64,000 nucleotides of DNA from Labrys sp. WJW (GCF_001676615.1 NZ_LYXZ01000061.1:29726-93725), one strand, 5' to 3'; positions 33,617 to 43,992 are shown, numbered from the stretch's first letter. Program-made: numbers and translations. Notes: a model not told the origin generated them from the letters alone.

Positions 33617-34489
33617 TTATTTGAGCTTGGGTTTGGTGACGGGAAACTCGCGCCAATACTCGGCACTCCCCCGGCGCAGCACCTTGTCTTCCGGCAGGAT
33701 CTCGAAGGGGGAGAGCGTCGACTTCTCTCGGAGGTTGCCGAACAGGGCAGGTCCGTCCAAGCCCTCGAGCAGGTCGAAGAGCTGCTCGAAGCGGTCGATC
33801 ACGAAATAGCTCGCCTGGAAGTCGTCGATGTAATAGCCGGTGCGCATCACCCGCTCGAAATCGAAGGCGAGATGGTGGGCGGAAGCATCTTCCACGGCGT
33901 ATTTCGCTTCGCCGAAGGAAGAGACGATGCCCGCGCCATAAATGCGGATGCCTTCGGGCTTGCGGATGAGGCCGAATTCGATGGTGTACCAGTTGAGGCG
34001 GGCGAGGAATTTCACGCCCTTGTTGTCGATGGCCTCGAGGCCGAGCCGGCCATATTCGTTCATATAGTCGGCATAGGCGGGGTTGGTGAGCAGCGGCACA
34101 TGGCCGAAGACATCGTGGAAGATGTCGGGCTCTTCGAGATAATCGAGTTGCGCGCGCGTCCGGATGAAGGTGCCGGCCGGAAAGCGCCGGCTCGCCAGCA
34201 TCTCGAAGAAGGGGCGGGAGGCGATGAGGCCGGGCACGGCCACGACCTCCCAGCCGGTGGCCCGTCGTAGCCTCTCGTTCATGCGTTCGAAATTCGGTAT
34301 GCCCGTCTCGTCGATACCCAGTGTCGCGAGGCCATCCAGATATTCCTGCGCGACATGGCCCTTCAGGGCCGAGAGCTGGCGCTGGAACAGGATCGACCAG
34401 GTCTCGTGGTCTTCCTTGGTGTAGTGATCCCAATTCTGCGGGATGATGCATTGCTCGATGGTTTGAGCACTCAGTACCGCGTGTCCCAT
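33617..34489 (-). CDS. phhA: Phenylalanine 4-monooxygenase
   Basis: A 290-residue iron- and pterin-dependent hydroxylase converting phenylalanine to tyrosine. The iron site is HDVFGHVPLL with its two histidines, followed by the third ligand, glutamate, in NEYGRLGLEA/IEFGLIRKPEG. The catalytic domain covers nearly the whole chain, without the regulatory ACT domain of animal enzymes. Two ATGs are adjacent; GGGAGGAC is spaced better for the second (34489), which I use; the first would be 34492. No phhB or aromatic aminotransferase is adjacent. Confidence 0.95.
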   Translation of the reverse strand: MGHAVLSAQTIEQCIIPQNWDHYTKEDHETWSILFQRQLSALKGHVAQEYLDGLATLGIDETGIPNFERMNERLRRATGWEVVAVPGLIASRPFFEMLASRRFPAGTFIRTRAQLDYLEEPDIFHDVFGHVPLLTNPAYADYMNEYGRLGLEAIDNKGVKFLARLNWYTIEFGLIRKPEGIRIYGAGIVSSFGEAKYAVEDASAHHLAFDFERVMRTGYYIDDFQASYFVIDRFEQLFDLLEGLDGPALFGNLREKSTLSPFEILPEDKVLRRGSAEYWREFPVTKPKLK

Positions 34490-34492
34490 CAT

Positions 34493-34763
34493 GTCCTCCC
34501 AAAAGCGTTTTGTGATCTCTTGGAATCACCAAGAATCGCAAAGACGCGTCGGAACGAGGAGTTAGAGCAAACGCGCCTGAACGTGCTTTGCTCTAGGGGG
34601 GTGACCCCTCCATCCATATGGGGTGATGATAGCATGCCTGCCAGGGCAAAAGGCGATTTCTCCGGGTTGTATTTCGTCTCTAACGCCTTGTTTTGGCAGA
34701 TTTTATTAGGACGGAAGCCGGTTGGCCTTTCTGAAAATTACCCTCGTGATTGCCGCGGTCGCA
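34493..34763. other. Upstream region of phhA with a 9-bp hairpin
   Basis: About 270 bases without a gene. A perfect inverted repeat TAGAGCAAA (34563-34571) / TTTGCTCTA (34587-34595) lies about 75 bases before phhA. Similar TTAGAGCAA palindromes are common intergenic repeats in rhizobia. Downstream of it the sequence is more AT-rich (34660-34745) and may hold promoter elements; nothing else is evident. Confidence 0.4.
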
Positions 34764-35327
34764 TCAAGGCGACGGCGCCAATGATGTCAGGTAAACACAG
34801 TGATTCTCGAGACCGGCGAGAGCTTGCGGCGTGAGTGCGGCCGGTTCGCCCGGCTTGCCGATCGCACCGAAACCGATAGGAGGCGCGAAGACGTCGAGCC
34901 GAGCCTGGCCGTCGCCACGTGGTACCGGCCGGAAGTGGCGGCCGAAATCGCCGCATGCCGCGGCCATCACGGCGCCGGCGGCCAATTCGGGCGCCGGTCG
35001 ACTCGCCGCATAGGCCTCGTCGAGATAGAGGCAGGTATCGAACAGCAGGGCCGGGGAACCGCGCTCGACCAGAAGGTAGCGGCAGGGATTCTGGTCGATG
35101 TTGCGCAAGGCCTCGCCGGCTTCTTGCATCATAGGGCCGAGATCCGTTTTCAACTGGCGCCATTCTTCCCGATTGCGCTGTTGAAGGGCCTTGCTGTCGC
35201 CCCGCTGGGCGGCCTGGAAGCCTTCCATGAAGCTGCGCGGGAAGGCCTTGGCAAAGGCGCCGACGCCGGCCGCGAATTCCCTGGCGATCCAGCGAGCCTG
35301 TCGCCATCGCCGCCTGAGCAGTTTCAT
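34764..35327 (-). CDS. Conserved-looking hypothetical protein
   Basis: A 187-residue protein I do not recognise. The N-terminal 60 residues are strongly basic and helical (MKLLRRRWRQARWIAREF, then FPRSFMEGFQAAQRGD), and the C-terminal part is neutral and more globular (RYLLVERGSPALLFDTCLYLDEAYAAS). It has no signal peptide and no clear membrane helix. AGCAGGAGAGCCG gives a good ribosome-binding site. It lies 14 bases after rutR on the same strand and is probably co-transcribed with it. Confidence 0.65.
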   Translation of the reverse strand: MKLLRRRWRQARWIAREFAAGVGAFAKAFPRSFMEGFQAAQRGDSKALQQRNREEWRQLKTDLGPMMQEAGEALRNIDQNPCRYLLVERGSPALLFDTCLYLDEAYAASRPAPELAAGAVMAAACGDFGRHFRPVPRGDGQARLDVFAPPIGFGAIGKPGEPAALTPQALAGLENHCVYLTSLAPSP

Positions 35328-35341
35328 CGGCTCTCCTGCTC

Positions 35342-35986
35342 TTAGCGCTCCGCCAGCACTCCGCGCAGGATGGTCTCGGTCAATGTCTTCAGCGTTTCAG
35401 CATAGAAGGCATCGTCGGTGAGGTCCTTGCCGGTGAGAACGCCGATCTGGATGGCGAAATCGGCATAATGCTGGGTGGTCGCCCAGATCATGAAGAGGAG
35501 ATGATAGGGCTCGATGGGGCGCAGCTTACCCTCGGCGATCCAGCCTTCGATGATCACCGATTTCTGCCGGACCGTGTTGGTGAGGTCCGTCGCCAGCACC
35601 TTCTTGAGATGCGGTGCCCCTTGCATGATCTCCATGGCGAAGAGACGGGAGGATTCCGGATAGAGCCGCGAGCATTTGAGCTTGTGCTCGATATAGGACG
35701 TCAGGGCCGCGACCGGTCCGCGCGTGGCATCGAGCTGCTTGAGCGGCGTGACCCAGACCTCCAGCGTGCGCGTGAGTACCGCCTCGTAGAGGGCATCCTT
35801 GGTGCGGAAATAATAGAGGAGATTGGTCTTCGACATGCCGGCGGCTTCGGCGACCTGGTCGATACGGGTGCCGCGCAGGCCGTGTTTCGAGAAGGCCGAA
35901 AGGGCGCTGTCGAGGATCTTGTCGATATTGGCCAGGCCGAGCTTGGTCTTGTTGCGTTGCCGGCCGGCCTCTCCCCCCTCTGCCAT
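35342..35986 (-). CDS. rutR: TetR-family pyrimidine regulator RutR
   Basis: A 214-residue regulator. The helix-turn-helix is NIDKILDSALSAFSKHGLRGTRIDQVAEAAGMSKTNLLYYFRTKDALYEAVL, near-diagnostic for RutR. The ligand domain contains RLFAMEIMQGAPHL and LLFMIWATTQHYADF, the RutR uracil-binding region. I start at 35986 with AGGAAG in front, giving a length close to E. coli RutR (212); a longer frame to 36046 lacks a ribosome site. RutR is released from DNA by uracil/thymine. Two RutR-like boxes in this window (27663 and 53977) lie before pyrimidine genes. Confidence 0.88.
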   Translation of the reverse strand: MAEGGEAGRQRNKTKLGLANIDKILDSALSAFSKHGLRGTRIDQVAEAAGMSKTNLLYYFRTKDALYEAVLTRTLEVWVTPLKQLDATRGPVAALTSYIEHKLKCSRLYPESSRLFAMEIMQGAPHLKKVLATDLTNTVRQKSVIIEGWIAEGKLRPIEPYHLLFMIWATTQHYADFAIQIGVLTGKDLTDDAFYAETLKTLTETILRGVLAER

Positions 35987-36024
35987 GAGCGCTTCCTGTT
36001 TCGTTGTTCCCATTCCTTCATGGC

Positions 36025-36576
36025 TCAGAAGCTTGGCGGTGTGCAAGCCGATATCAACTCGCAGGGCGTGTCACCGACATTGCGGAAGCGGTGAGGCTCG
36101 CGGCTGTCGAAATAATATGCATCCCCGGGGCCAAGCACAGCCACATCCTCGCCCACGGTGACTTCGAGCTGGCCGCGAATGATGATGCCGCATTCCTCGC
36201 CTTGGTGGTGCAGCAGCACTTTGCCGGAATCGGCGCCAGGCTGGTAACGTTCGGAGATCATCTGCAGGGCGCGCCCGCGCAGATCCGAACCGACCTGACG
36301 GTAGGAGACGCGGCCCCGGCCGATCTCCATCATCTCGTCCGAGCGGTAGAATACCTTGCGGCCGGGATTGGCGTCGAGGGCGAAGAATTCCGCCAGGCCG
36401 ATCGGCAGGGCGTCGAGCACCCGCTTCAGGGCGCCGACCGAAGGGTTCACCGCATTCGATTCCATCAGCGAGATGGTGGCGTTGGAGATGCCGGCGCGCT
36501 TGGCAAGCTGGCGCTGCGACAATCCGCGCGCCTCGCGTACCCGCCGCAGCAGCGAACCCAAATCGACGTTCTGCAT
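36025..36576 (-). CDS. XRE-family regulator with C-terminal cupin
   Basis: A 183-residue regulator. The N-terminal helix-turn-helix is LGSLLRRVREARGLSQRQLAKRAGISNATISLME (residues 7-40), and a cupin sensor domain covers about 105-180 (VLLHHQGEECGIIIRGQLEVTVGEDVAVLGPGDAYYFDSREPHRF). This is the PuuR-like group that often controls polyamine, GABA or amino-acid catabolism. It is divergent from the omega-aminotransferase gene, its most likely target, and 38 bases upstream of rutR on the same strand. A candidate operator is at 36606-36627. Confidence 0.88.
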   Translation of the reverse strand: MQNVDLGSLLRRVREARGLSQRQLAKRAGISNATISLMESNAVNPSVGALKRVLDALPIGLAEFFALDANPGRKVFYRSDEMMEIGRGRVSYRQVGSDLRGRALQMISERYQPGADSGKVLLHHQGEECGIIIRGQLEVTVGEDVAVLGPGDAYYFDSREPHRFRNVGDTPCELISACTPPSF

Positions 36577-36605
36577 GGTGGCGCCCTCTCCACTGCCCTG
36601 TTTAG

Positions 36606-36627
36606 AGCGTTAAATATCATGAACGCT
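36606..36627. promoter_or_regulatory. Candidate operator of the XRE-cupin regulator
   Basis: AGCGTT (36606-36611) and AACGCT (36622-36627) form a perfect 6-bp inverted repeat with a 10-base AT-rich spacer, 30 bases upstream of the regulator start. A looser AACG...CGTT arrangement recurs at about 36674-36693. Assignment rests on position only. Confidence 0.4.
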
Positions 36628-36859
36628 GCCGGCAATTCCACTTTGCATTCAAGGGAGTTGATTTTGGGAACCTAACGCTTGTTGTTGATCGTTCGTTCCG
36701 GAATAAAAACTGCGGTAGAAACTGTGGCTTAAATAGGAATGATGCTGCCACAACAAAGAGTTGGCATAATTTTCAAATTCAAGGCAAAGCTATTGCCAGC
36801 TTAACGAGCCGGGCCTCCCGCCAGCCTTCGGGACCCCGGCAGCTTCCGGAGAGAGCCCG

Positions 36860-38185
36860 ATGAATGCCCCGATCCGCGTGACCAACAACCTCGAAGCGTT
36901 CTGGATGCCGTTTACGGCTAACAGACAGTTCAAGTCCAATCCGCGCATGTTCGTCGCGGCCAAGGACATGCACTACACCACGGCCGATGGCCGCCAGGTG
37001 CTCGACGGTACGGCGGGTCTGTGGTGCTGCAATGCCGGCCATGGCCGGCCCAAGATCACGGAGGCGATCCAGAAGCAGGCGGCTGAGCTCGATTACGCGC
37101 CGGCCTTCCAGATGGGCCATCCAGCCGCCTTCGAGCTCGCTTCGCGCCTGGTCCAGCTCACGCCCCAGGGCATCGATCATGTCTTCTTCGCCAATTCCGG
37201 TTCGGAAGCCGTCGACAGCGCGCTCAAGATCGCACTCGCTTATCACCGCGCTCGCGGCGAAGGTCAGCGCTTCCGCCTGATCGGCCGCGAGCGCGGCTAT
37301 CATGGCGTCGGCTTCGGCGGCATTTCGGTGGGCGGCATCGTCTCCAACCGCAAGATGTTCGGCACGCTGCTCACCGGTGTCGACCATATCCGCCACACCC
37401 ACGATCTCAGCCGCAACGCCTTCTCCCGCGGCCTGCCCGAGCATGGCGCCGAATATGCCGAGGATCTGGAAAGGGTGATCGCCTTGCATGATCCCTCCAC
37501 CATCGCGGCGGTGATCATCGAGCCGATCGCCGGCTCCACCGGCGTACTGCTGCCGCCCAAGGGCTATCTCGAGCGCATCCGCGCCATCTGCGACAAGCAC
37601 GGCATCCTCTTGATCTTCGACGAGGTCATCACCGGTTTCGGCCGTCTCGGCGCTCCCTTCGCGGCCGATTATTTCGGCGTGACCCCTGATATGATGACGG
37701 TGGCCAAGGGCATCACCTCCGGCGTGGTCCCGATGGGCGCGGTATTCGCCAAGAAGGAGATCTACGATGCCTTCATGACCGGGCCGGAGCATCTGATCGA
37801 GCTCTTCCACGGCTACACCTATTCGGCCAACCCGGTGGCCTGTGCTGCCGCGCTCGGCACGCTCGACACCTATGCCGAGGAAGGCCTGCTCACCCGTGCC
37901 GCCGATCTCGCCTCCTACTGGGAAGACGCGGTGCATTCGCTCAAGGGCCTGCCTCATGTCATCGACATCCGCAATCTCGGCCTGATCGGTGCGGTCGAAC
38001 TCGAACCGATCGCCGGCCAGCCGACCAAGCGGGCCTTCTCCGCCTTCCTGAAGGCCTATGAGAAGGGCCTCCTGATCCGTACCACCGGCGACATCATCGC
38101 CTTGTCGCCGCCGCTGATCATTTCCAAGGCGCAGATCGACGAACTGATCACCACGCTCGGCGACGTCTTGAAGACGCTGGATTGA
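36860..38185 (+). CDS. Omega-amino acid:pyruvate aminotransferase (beta-alanine aminotransferase)
   Basis: A 441-residue class III PLP aminotransferase. The N-terminal EAFWMPFTANRQFKSNPRMF segment is typical of beta-alanine/omega-amino-acid:pyruvate transaminases. The family motif LIFDEVITGFGRLG is near residue 252, and the PLP lysine is in MTVAKGITSG (about 286). It converts beta-alanine, the end product of uracil reduction, to malonate semialdehyde. The semialdehyde dehydrogenase MmsA is next on the same strand, 157 bases on, and the RutR and XRE-cupin genes are upstream. GGAGAGAGCCCG precedes the ATG. Confidence 0.92.
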   Translation: MNAPIRVTNNLEAFWMPFTANRQFKSNPRMFVAAKDMHYTTADGRQVLDGTAGLWCCNAGHGRPKITEAIQKQAAELDYAPAFQMGHPAAFELASRLVQLTPQGIDHVFFANSGSEAVDSALKIALAYHRARGEGQRFRLIGRERGYHGVGFGGISVGGIVSNRKMFGTLLTGVDHIRHTHDLSRNAFSRGLPEHGAEYAEDLERVIALHDPSTIAAVIIEPIAGSTGVLLPPKGYLERIRAICDKHGILLIFDEVITGFGRLGAPFAADYFGVTPDMMTVAKGITSGVVPMGAVFAKKEIYDAFMTGPEHLIELFHGYTYSANPVACAAALGTLDTYAEEGLLTRAADLASYWEDAVHSLKGLPHVIDIRNLGLIGAVELEPIAGQPTKRAFSAFLKAYEKGLLIRTTGDIIALSPPLIISKAQIDELITTLGDVLKTLD

Positions 38186-38190
38186 TATGC

Positions 38191-38320
38191 GTCATCCCGT
38201 GCGCGATGCAGCATCCAATGCTGCGTCGCAGACACGGGACTGCCTTCCGAAAAGAGCACACCGTCACACGGTCCCGGATCTGCACTGCGTCACTGCGTGC
38301 CGCAATGCGTCCGGGATGAC
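38191..38320. repeat. Intergenic inverted repeat GTCATCCCG...CGGGATGAC
   Basis: Outer arms at 38191-38199 and 38312-38320 enclose internal palindromes (for example ATGCAGCAT/ATGCTGCGT around 38207-38226). The GTCATCCCG border is a common border of bacterial intergenic repeats. It occupies the gap between the aminotransferase and mmsA and ends 22 bases before the mmsA start. Confidence 0.6.
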
Positions 38321-38342
38321 CCATTTTTACAGAGGAAACCCC

Positions 38343-39839
<1,497 letters not shown>

Positions 39840-39850
39840 GGGGAGGCATA

Positions 39851-39948
39851 TTCCCGGGTGCGCGGGCATCCTGCCCGCTCTTCCCATCCGCAAATATTGC
39901 GTTTGGGGTTTAGGAAGATGCGGGCAGGATGCCCGCGCACCCGGGGAA
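39851..39948. repeat. Nested palindromic repeat (GCGGGCATCCTGCCCGC type) between convergent genes
   Basis: The left arm 39851-39884 and right arm 39913-39948 are near-perfect reverse complements (about 34 bases, two small differences). Each arm is itself a hairpin, GCGGGCA-TCC-TGCCCGC, so the whole can fold as a long stem or as two hairpins. The spacer is AT-rich. It fills the space between mmsA and the enoyl-CoA hydratase gene, and belongs to the same family as the repeats at 41659, 58239, 59804 and 62089. Confidence 0.85.
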
Positions 39949-39949
39949 A

Positions 39950-40723
39950 TTACCCCCGGTTGAACTGCGCCGGGCGCTTCTCCACGAAGGCAGCCATGCC
40001 TTCCTTCTGGTCCTCGGTCGAGAACAGGGCCTGGAAGACGCGGCGCTCGAAGGTGAGGCCACTGGCGAGCGGCAGCTCATAGGCCTGGTTGATCGCTTCC
40101 TTCATCACCATGCTGGCCGTCAGCGACATGTTTGCGATGGCATCGGCCGTTTTCACGGCCTCCTCGACGAGATCGGCGGCAGGAACGATACGTGAGGCAA
40201 GGCCGCAGCGCTCGGCCTCGGCCGCATCCATCATGCGGCCGGTGAGGCACAGTTCCATCGCCTTGGACTTGCCGATCGAGCGTACCAGCCGCTGGCTGCC
40301 GCCCATGCCGGGGATCACCCCGAGCTTGATCTCGGGTTGGCCGAATTTGGCGGTATCGGCGGCCAGGATGAAGTCGCACATCAAAGCGAGCTCGCAGCCC
40401 CCGCCCAAAGCATAGCCGGCTACGGCAGCGATCTTCGGCTTGCGGGAGGCGGCAAAATGGTTCCACTCCGAGAACCAGTCGCTGCTGTGCATGTCGACGA
40501 AACTCTGGGCCTGCATTTCCTTGATGTCGGCGCCGGCGGCGAAGGCCTTGGCGGAGCCGGTGATCACCAGGCAGCCGATGCCGGGATCGGCGTCCGCAGC
40601 CCGTGTCGCCGCCAGGAGTTCGCCGGCCAGCTTGCGGTTGAGGGCGTTGAGGGCCTCGGGGCGATTGAGCGTAATCAGCAATACGCGTCCGCGCTGTTCG
40701 GTGATGATGGTCTCATAAGTCAT
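39950..40723 (-). CDS. Enoyl-CoA hydratase
   Basis: A 257-residue crotonase-fold enzyme. The oxyanion-hole segments AGADIKEMQ (about 64-72) and GYALGGGCELALMCDF (about 101-116) are standard. The catalytic glutamates are in QPEIKLGVIPGMGGSQRL. It hydrates 2-enoyl-CoA; in this cluster methacrylyl-CoA and tiglyl-CoA, from valine and isoleucine, are the likely substrates. It is the last gene of the leftward cluster, 9 bases after mmsB. Confidence 0.92.
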   Translation of the reverse strand: MTYETIITEQRGRVLLITLNRPEALNALNRKLAGELLAATRAADADPGIGCLVITGSAKAFAAGADIKEMQAQSFVDMHSSDWFSEWNHFAASRKPKIAAVAGYALGGGCELALMCDFILAADTAKFGQPEIKLGVIPGMGGSQRLVRSIGKSKAMELCLTGRMMDAAEAERCGLASRIVPAADLVEEAVKTADAIANMSLTASMVMKEAINQAYELPLASGLTFERRVFQALFSTEDQKEGMAAFVEKRPAQFNRG

Positions 40724-40732
40724 GTCTGGTCC

Positions 40733-41620
40733 TCAATGCTTGCCGCGCAGCAGCCGGATGATGGCGGAGAAATCCTCGGTACCGTGGCCGAGGCCGTCGA
40801 ACAGGGAATAGAGCTGGGCCGCCTCGGCGCCAAGCGGTGTGTTCGCGCCCACCGAATTGGCTGCGGCCTGGGCGAGCTTGAGATCCTTGAGCATCAGCGC
40901 GGCGGCAAAGCCCGGCTTGTAGTCGTTGTTGGCCGGCGAAGCCGGCACCGGCCCGGGCACCGGACAATAGGTGGTGAGGGACCAGCATTGGCCCGAGGAG
41001 GTCGAAGCGACGTCGTAGAGCGCCTGTTGCGACAGGCCGAGCTTTTCGCCGAGCGCGAAGGCTTCGCAAACGCCGATCATCGAAACGCCGAGGATCATGT
41101 TGTTGCAGATCTTGGCGGCCTGGCCGGCGCCGGCAGCGCCGCAATGCACCACGCGCTTGCCCATCACGGCGAGCAGTGGCTCGGCCCGTGCGAAGGCCTC
41201 GTCCGCGCCGCCGACCATGAAGGTCAGCGTGCCGGCCTTGGCGCCGCCCACCCCTCCGGAGACGGGGGCGTCGACGGCAGCGAGCTTGCGTCCGGCGGCG
41301 ATCTCATGAGCCTTGCGGGCGCTGTCGACATCGATGGTGGAACTGTCGATCAGCAACGCACCGTCCGGCACGAGGCCTGATAGTTCCGACCACACCTTCA
41401 GCACATGAGCGCCGGCCGGCAGCATGGTGACCACGGCGTCCGCATCCTTGACCGCATCGGCGGGGGAGGCGGCGATGGTGACACCGTCGCCGCGCGCGCT
41501 GTCGAGCGAGGCCTGCGAAAGATCGAAGCCGCGCACCGCGTGCCCGGCCTTGACCAGATTGGCGGCCATCGGTCCGCCCATATTGCCAAGGCCAATGAAA
41601 CCTATCTTGCTGATGGCCAT
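40733..41620 (-). CDS. mmsB: 3-hydroxyisobutyrate dehydrogenase
   Basis: A 295-residue NAD+-dependent enzyme oxidising 3-hydroxyisobutyrate to methylmalonate semialdehyde in valine breakdown. The nucleotide site GFIGLGNMGGPMAANL is at residues 7-22. Substrate-binding DAPVSGGVGGAKAGTLTFMVGG and the catalytic lysine segment GAGQAAKICNNMILG are present. The start at 41620 follows GAGAAGGAGTTCCC; the frame upstream to 41731 crosses a repeat. Its product is the substrate of the MmsA encoded in the same cluster. Confidence 0.94.
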   Translation of the reverse strand: MAISKIGFIGLGNMGGPMAANLVKAGHAVRGFDLSQASLDSARGDGVTIAASPADAVKDADAVVTMLPAGAHVLKVWSELSGLVPDGALLIDSSTIDVDSARKAHEIAAGRKLAAVDAPVSGGVGGAKAGTLTFMVGGADEAFARAEPLLAVMGKRVVHCGAAGAGQAAKICNNMILGVSMIGVCEAFALGEKLGLSQQALYDVASTSSGQCWSLTTYCPVPGPVPASPANNDYKPGFAAALMLKDLKLAQAAANSVGANTPLGAEAAQLYSLFDGLGHGTEDFSAIIRLLRGKH

Positions 41621-41658
41621 TGGGAACTCCTTCTCGATAGAGCGATTATAAGGGTTTC

Positions 41659-41765
41659 CGGGTGCACGGACGTCTCGTCCGCATCTCCTCGCCCAAGAAC
41701 TCGGCGTTTCCAGGAGCGGACGTCGCGACATGCAAGCATGTCGCTGTGACGTCCGCGTACCTGGG
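41659..41765. repeat. Nested palindromic repeat (CGGACGTC type)
   Basis: The left part has CGGACG-TCT-CGTCCG. The right part is a two-level hairpin: GCGGACGTC outside and CGACATG-CAAG-CATGTCG inside, ending GACGTCCGC. The outer ends (CCGGGTGCACGGACGTC and GACGTCCGCGTACCTGGG) are imperfect complements. It sits between HIBYL-CoA hydrolase and mmsB. The GACATGC/GCATGTC core recurs at 62107-62126. Confidence 0.75.
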
Positions 41766-41785
41766 ACCTGCCCCTGCCGTCGCCA

Positions 41786-42850
41786 TTATGCAAACACCCG
41801 ATCCGCCACCGGTTGGATCCAGGCCTCGATGTCGCGGTCATCGACTTCGGCGAGGCTCGGCGGCGACCAGCGCGGATTGCGATCCTTGTCGATGATGGTG
41901 GCCCGCACGCCCTCGTAGAAATCATGGCCTTGCGCCACCGCGACGGCGGCAGCGAATTCGCGCTCTAGCGCCTCCTCCAAGCCATCGGCCTGGCGGGCCA
42001 GCCGGATCAGGCGGAAGGTGAGCTTCAGGCTGGTCGGCGATTTGGAGGCGATGACGTCGCGCGTCTTCAAGGCGAATTGCGTGCCATCGGCTTCGAGAGC
42101 CTGCAGGATGGCTTCGACAGAGGAGCCGGCAAAGCATTGGTCGATCAGGGCGCGGTGCTCGGCAAGGCGCGCAGGTTCGGGCTGCACGGCATGCCTGGCG
42201 AGCAAGGCACGAACTGCCTCATTGCCCGTTCCCGGCGTCAGCCGCGCCAACTCGTCGATCAGCGCGGAAATGCCGCCCAGCGGGATCTGGAGATCGGCCA
42301 GGCCGGCATAAACGGCATCGGCGGGCCCGATCGTCTCGCCGGTGAGGGCGAGATAGGTGCCGATCTCGCCCGGCGCATGGGCGAGCAGCCAGGTGCCGCC
42401 GACATCAGGTACGAAGCCGATGCCGACTTCCGGCATGGCGATGCGGCTGCGCTCGGTGACGATGCGGTGGGCGCCATGGGCTGACAGGCCGATGCCGCCG
42501 CCCATGGTGATGCCGTCCATCACGGCCAGATAGGGCTTGGGAAAGCGGGCGATGCGGGCATTGACGCGATATTCGTCGCGCCAGAATTTCGCGCCCGTGC
42601 CGTCGGGCGTGCGCTCGCCCTCATAGAGGGCCCGGATATCGCCGCCAGCGCACAGGCCGCGTTCGCCTTCCCCCGTCAGCAACACGGCGGTGATGGCGGC
42701 ATCCTTCTCGAAGGCGTCGAGGGCCGGCGCGATCAGATGCACCATGTCGCGCGTGAGGCTGTTCATCGCCCTGGGACGATTGAGCCGGATGCGGCCGAGC
42801 GAGCCCGTGCGTTCGACGATGACGTCAGGAAGCGTTTCCTCTGCTGCCAT
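41786..42850 (-). CDS. 3-hydroxyisobutyryl-CoA hydrolase
   Basis: A 354-residue crotonase-superfamily thioesterase (ECH_2 type) releasing CoA from 3-hydroxyisobutyryl-CoA in valine catabolism. LCAGGDIRALYEG (about 65-77), ITMGGGIGLSAHGAHRI and AMPEVGIGFVPDVGGTWLL mark the HIBCH branch, which is longer than ordinary enoyl-CoA hydratases. The start codon shares one base with the stop of the acyl-CoA dehydrogenase (TGATG). A longer frame to 43669 on this strand is only an overlap with that gene. Confidence 0.92.
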   Translation of the reverse strand: MAAEETLPDVIVERTGSLGRIRLNRPRAMNSLTRDMVHLIAPALDAFEKDAAITAVLLTGEGERGLCAGGDIRALYEGERTPDGTGAKFWRDEYRVNARIARFPKPYLAVMDGITMGGGIGLSAHGAHRIVTERSRIAMPEVGIGFVPDVGGTWLLAHAPGEIGTYLALTGETIGPADAVYAGLADLQIPLGGISALIDELARLTPGTGNEAVRALLARHAVQPEPARLAEHRALIDQCFAGSSVEAILQALEADGTQFALKTRDVIASKSPTSLKLTFRLIRLARQADGLEEALEREFAAAVAVAQGHDFYEGVRATIIDKDRNPRWSPPSLAEVDDRDIEAWIQPVADRVFA

Positions 42851-43992
42851 CAGCGGTTTCCCAGCAGAGCACGGGCGATGATCACGCGCATGATTTCGTT
42901 CGTTCCTTCCAGAATCTGATGCACCCTGAGATCCCTGACGATCTTCTCGACGCCGTATTCGCTTAAGTAACCATAGCCACCGTGAAGCTGCAGCGCCTGA
43001 TTGGCAACCTCGAAACCGGCATCGGTGACGAAGCGCTTGGCCATGGCGCAAAAGCGCGTCGCCTCGGGGCTCTTGGCATCGAGCGCACTGGCAGCCCGCC
43101 ACAGGAAGGTGCGCGCCACCTCCAACTCTGTCGCCATGTCGGCAAGGCGGAACTGCAGGGCCTGAAAATCGGAGATCTTCCGTCCGAAGGCTTTGCGCTC
43201 GCCCATATAGGCGATGGCCTTGTCGAGGGCCGTCTGCGCGCCGCCGAGCGAGCAGGCCGCGATGTTGAGGCGGCCGCCGTCGAGCGCCGCCATGGCGATA
43301 CGAAAGCCCTGGCCTTCTTCGGCGATCCGGTTGGCGGCGGGTACCTGGACATTTTCGAACACCACCGCGCGGGTTGGCTGGGCATGCCAACCCATCTTCT
43401 TCTCGCTCGCACCAAAGGAAAGGCCGGGCGTATCCTTGGGCACGATGAAGGTCGAGATGCCTTTGGGCCCATCGCCCCCGGTTCGGGCCATCACGATGTA
43501 GAGATCGCTGGCACCGGCGCCGGAAATGAACTGCTTCTGGCCGTTGAGGATGTAGTGATCGCCGTCGCGCACGGCCCTGGTAGCGAGGGAACCGGCATCG
43601 GAGCCGACTCCGGGCTCGGTGAGACAGTAGCTGGCAATCGTCCCCATCCGCGTCATCGCAGGCAGCCATTGGTCACGCTGTTCGGGCGAGCCATAGGCAT
43701 CGACGATCCAGGCGCACATGTTGTGGATCGATAGGAAGGAGGCGACGGCCGGGCAGCCCGAGGATAGGGCTTCGAAGATCAGCGTGGCGTCGAGCCGGGT
43801 GAGGCCGGAACCACCCACGTCCTCGCGCACATAGATCGCGGCCATGCCGAGCCCGGCCGCCGCCTTGAGCGTGTCGACGGGAAAATGCTTGTTCTGGTCC
43901 CATTCGAGGGCATGCGGGGCGATCGCCTCCGCCGCGAAGCCGGCGGCCATTTCCCGGATGGCGGCCTGTTCGTCGCTGAGTTCGAAATCCAT
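42850..43992 (-). CDS. Isobutyryl-CoA (branched short-chain) dehydrogenase
   Basis: A 380-residue FAD acyl-CoA dehydrogenase. The conserved YCLTEPGVGSDAGSL and FISGAGASDLYIVMARTGG segments bind FAD and substrate, and the catalytic glutamate is in HQILEGTNEIMRVIIARALL at the C-terminus. Its place between MmsA and HIBYL-CoA hydrolase indicates isobutyryl-CoA to methacrylyl-CoA as the main reaction. It is translationally coupled to the hydrolase. The electron acceptor would be ETF (not in the window). Confidence 0.92.
   Translation of the reverse strand: MDFELSDEQAAIREMAAGFAAEAIAPHALEWDQNKHFPVDTLKAAAGLGMAAIYVREDVGGSGLTRLDATLIFEALSSGCPAVASFLSIHNMCAWIVDAYGSPEQRDQWLPAMTRMGTIASYCLTEPGVGSDAGSLATRAVRDGDHYILNGQKQFISGAGASDLYIVMARTGGDGPKGISTFIVPKDTPGLSFGASEKKMGWHAQPTRAVVFENVQVPAANRIAEEGQGFRIAMAALDGGRLNIAACSLGGAQTALDKAIAYMGERKAFGRKISDFQALQFRLADMATELEVARTFLWRAASALDAKSPEATRFCAMAKRFVTDAGFEVANQALQLHGGYGYLSEYGVEKIVRDLRVHQILEGTNEIMRVIIARALLGNR

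Noticed and set aside
42851..43669. Upstream extension of the 3-hydroxyisobutyryl-CoA hydrolase frame to 627 codons
   Set aside because: The extension reads the acyl-CoA dehydrogenase gene out of frame; the TGATG junction at 42850 gives a normal start.
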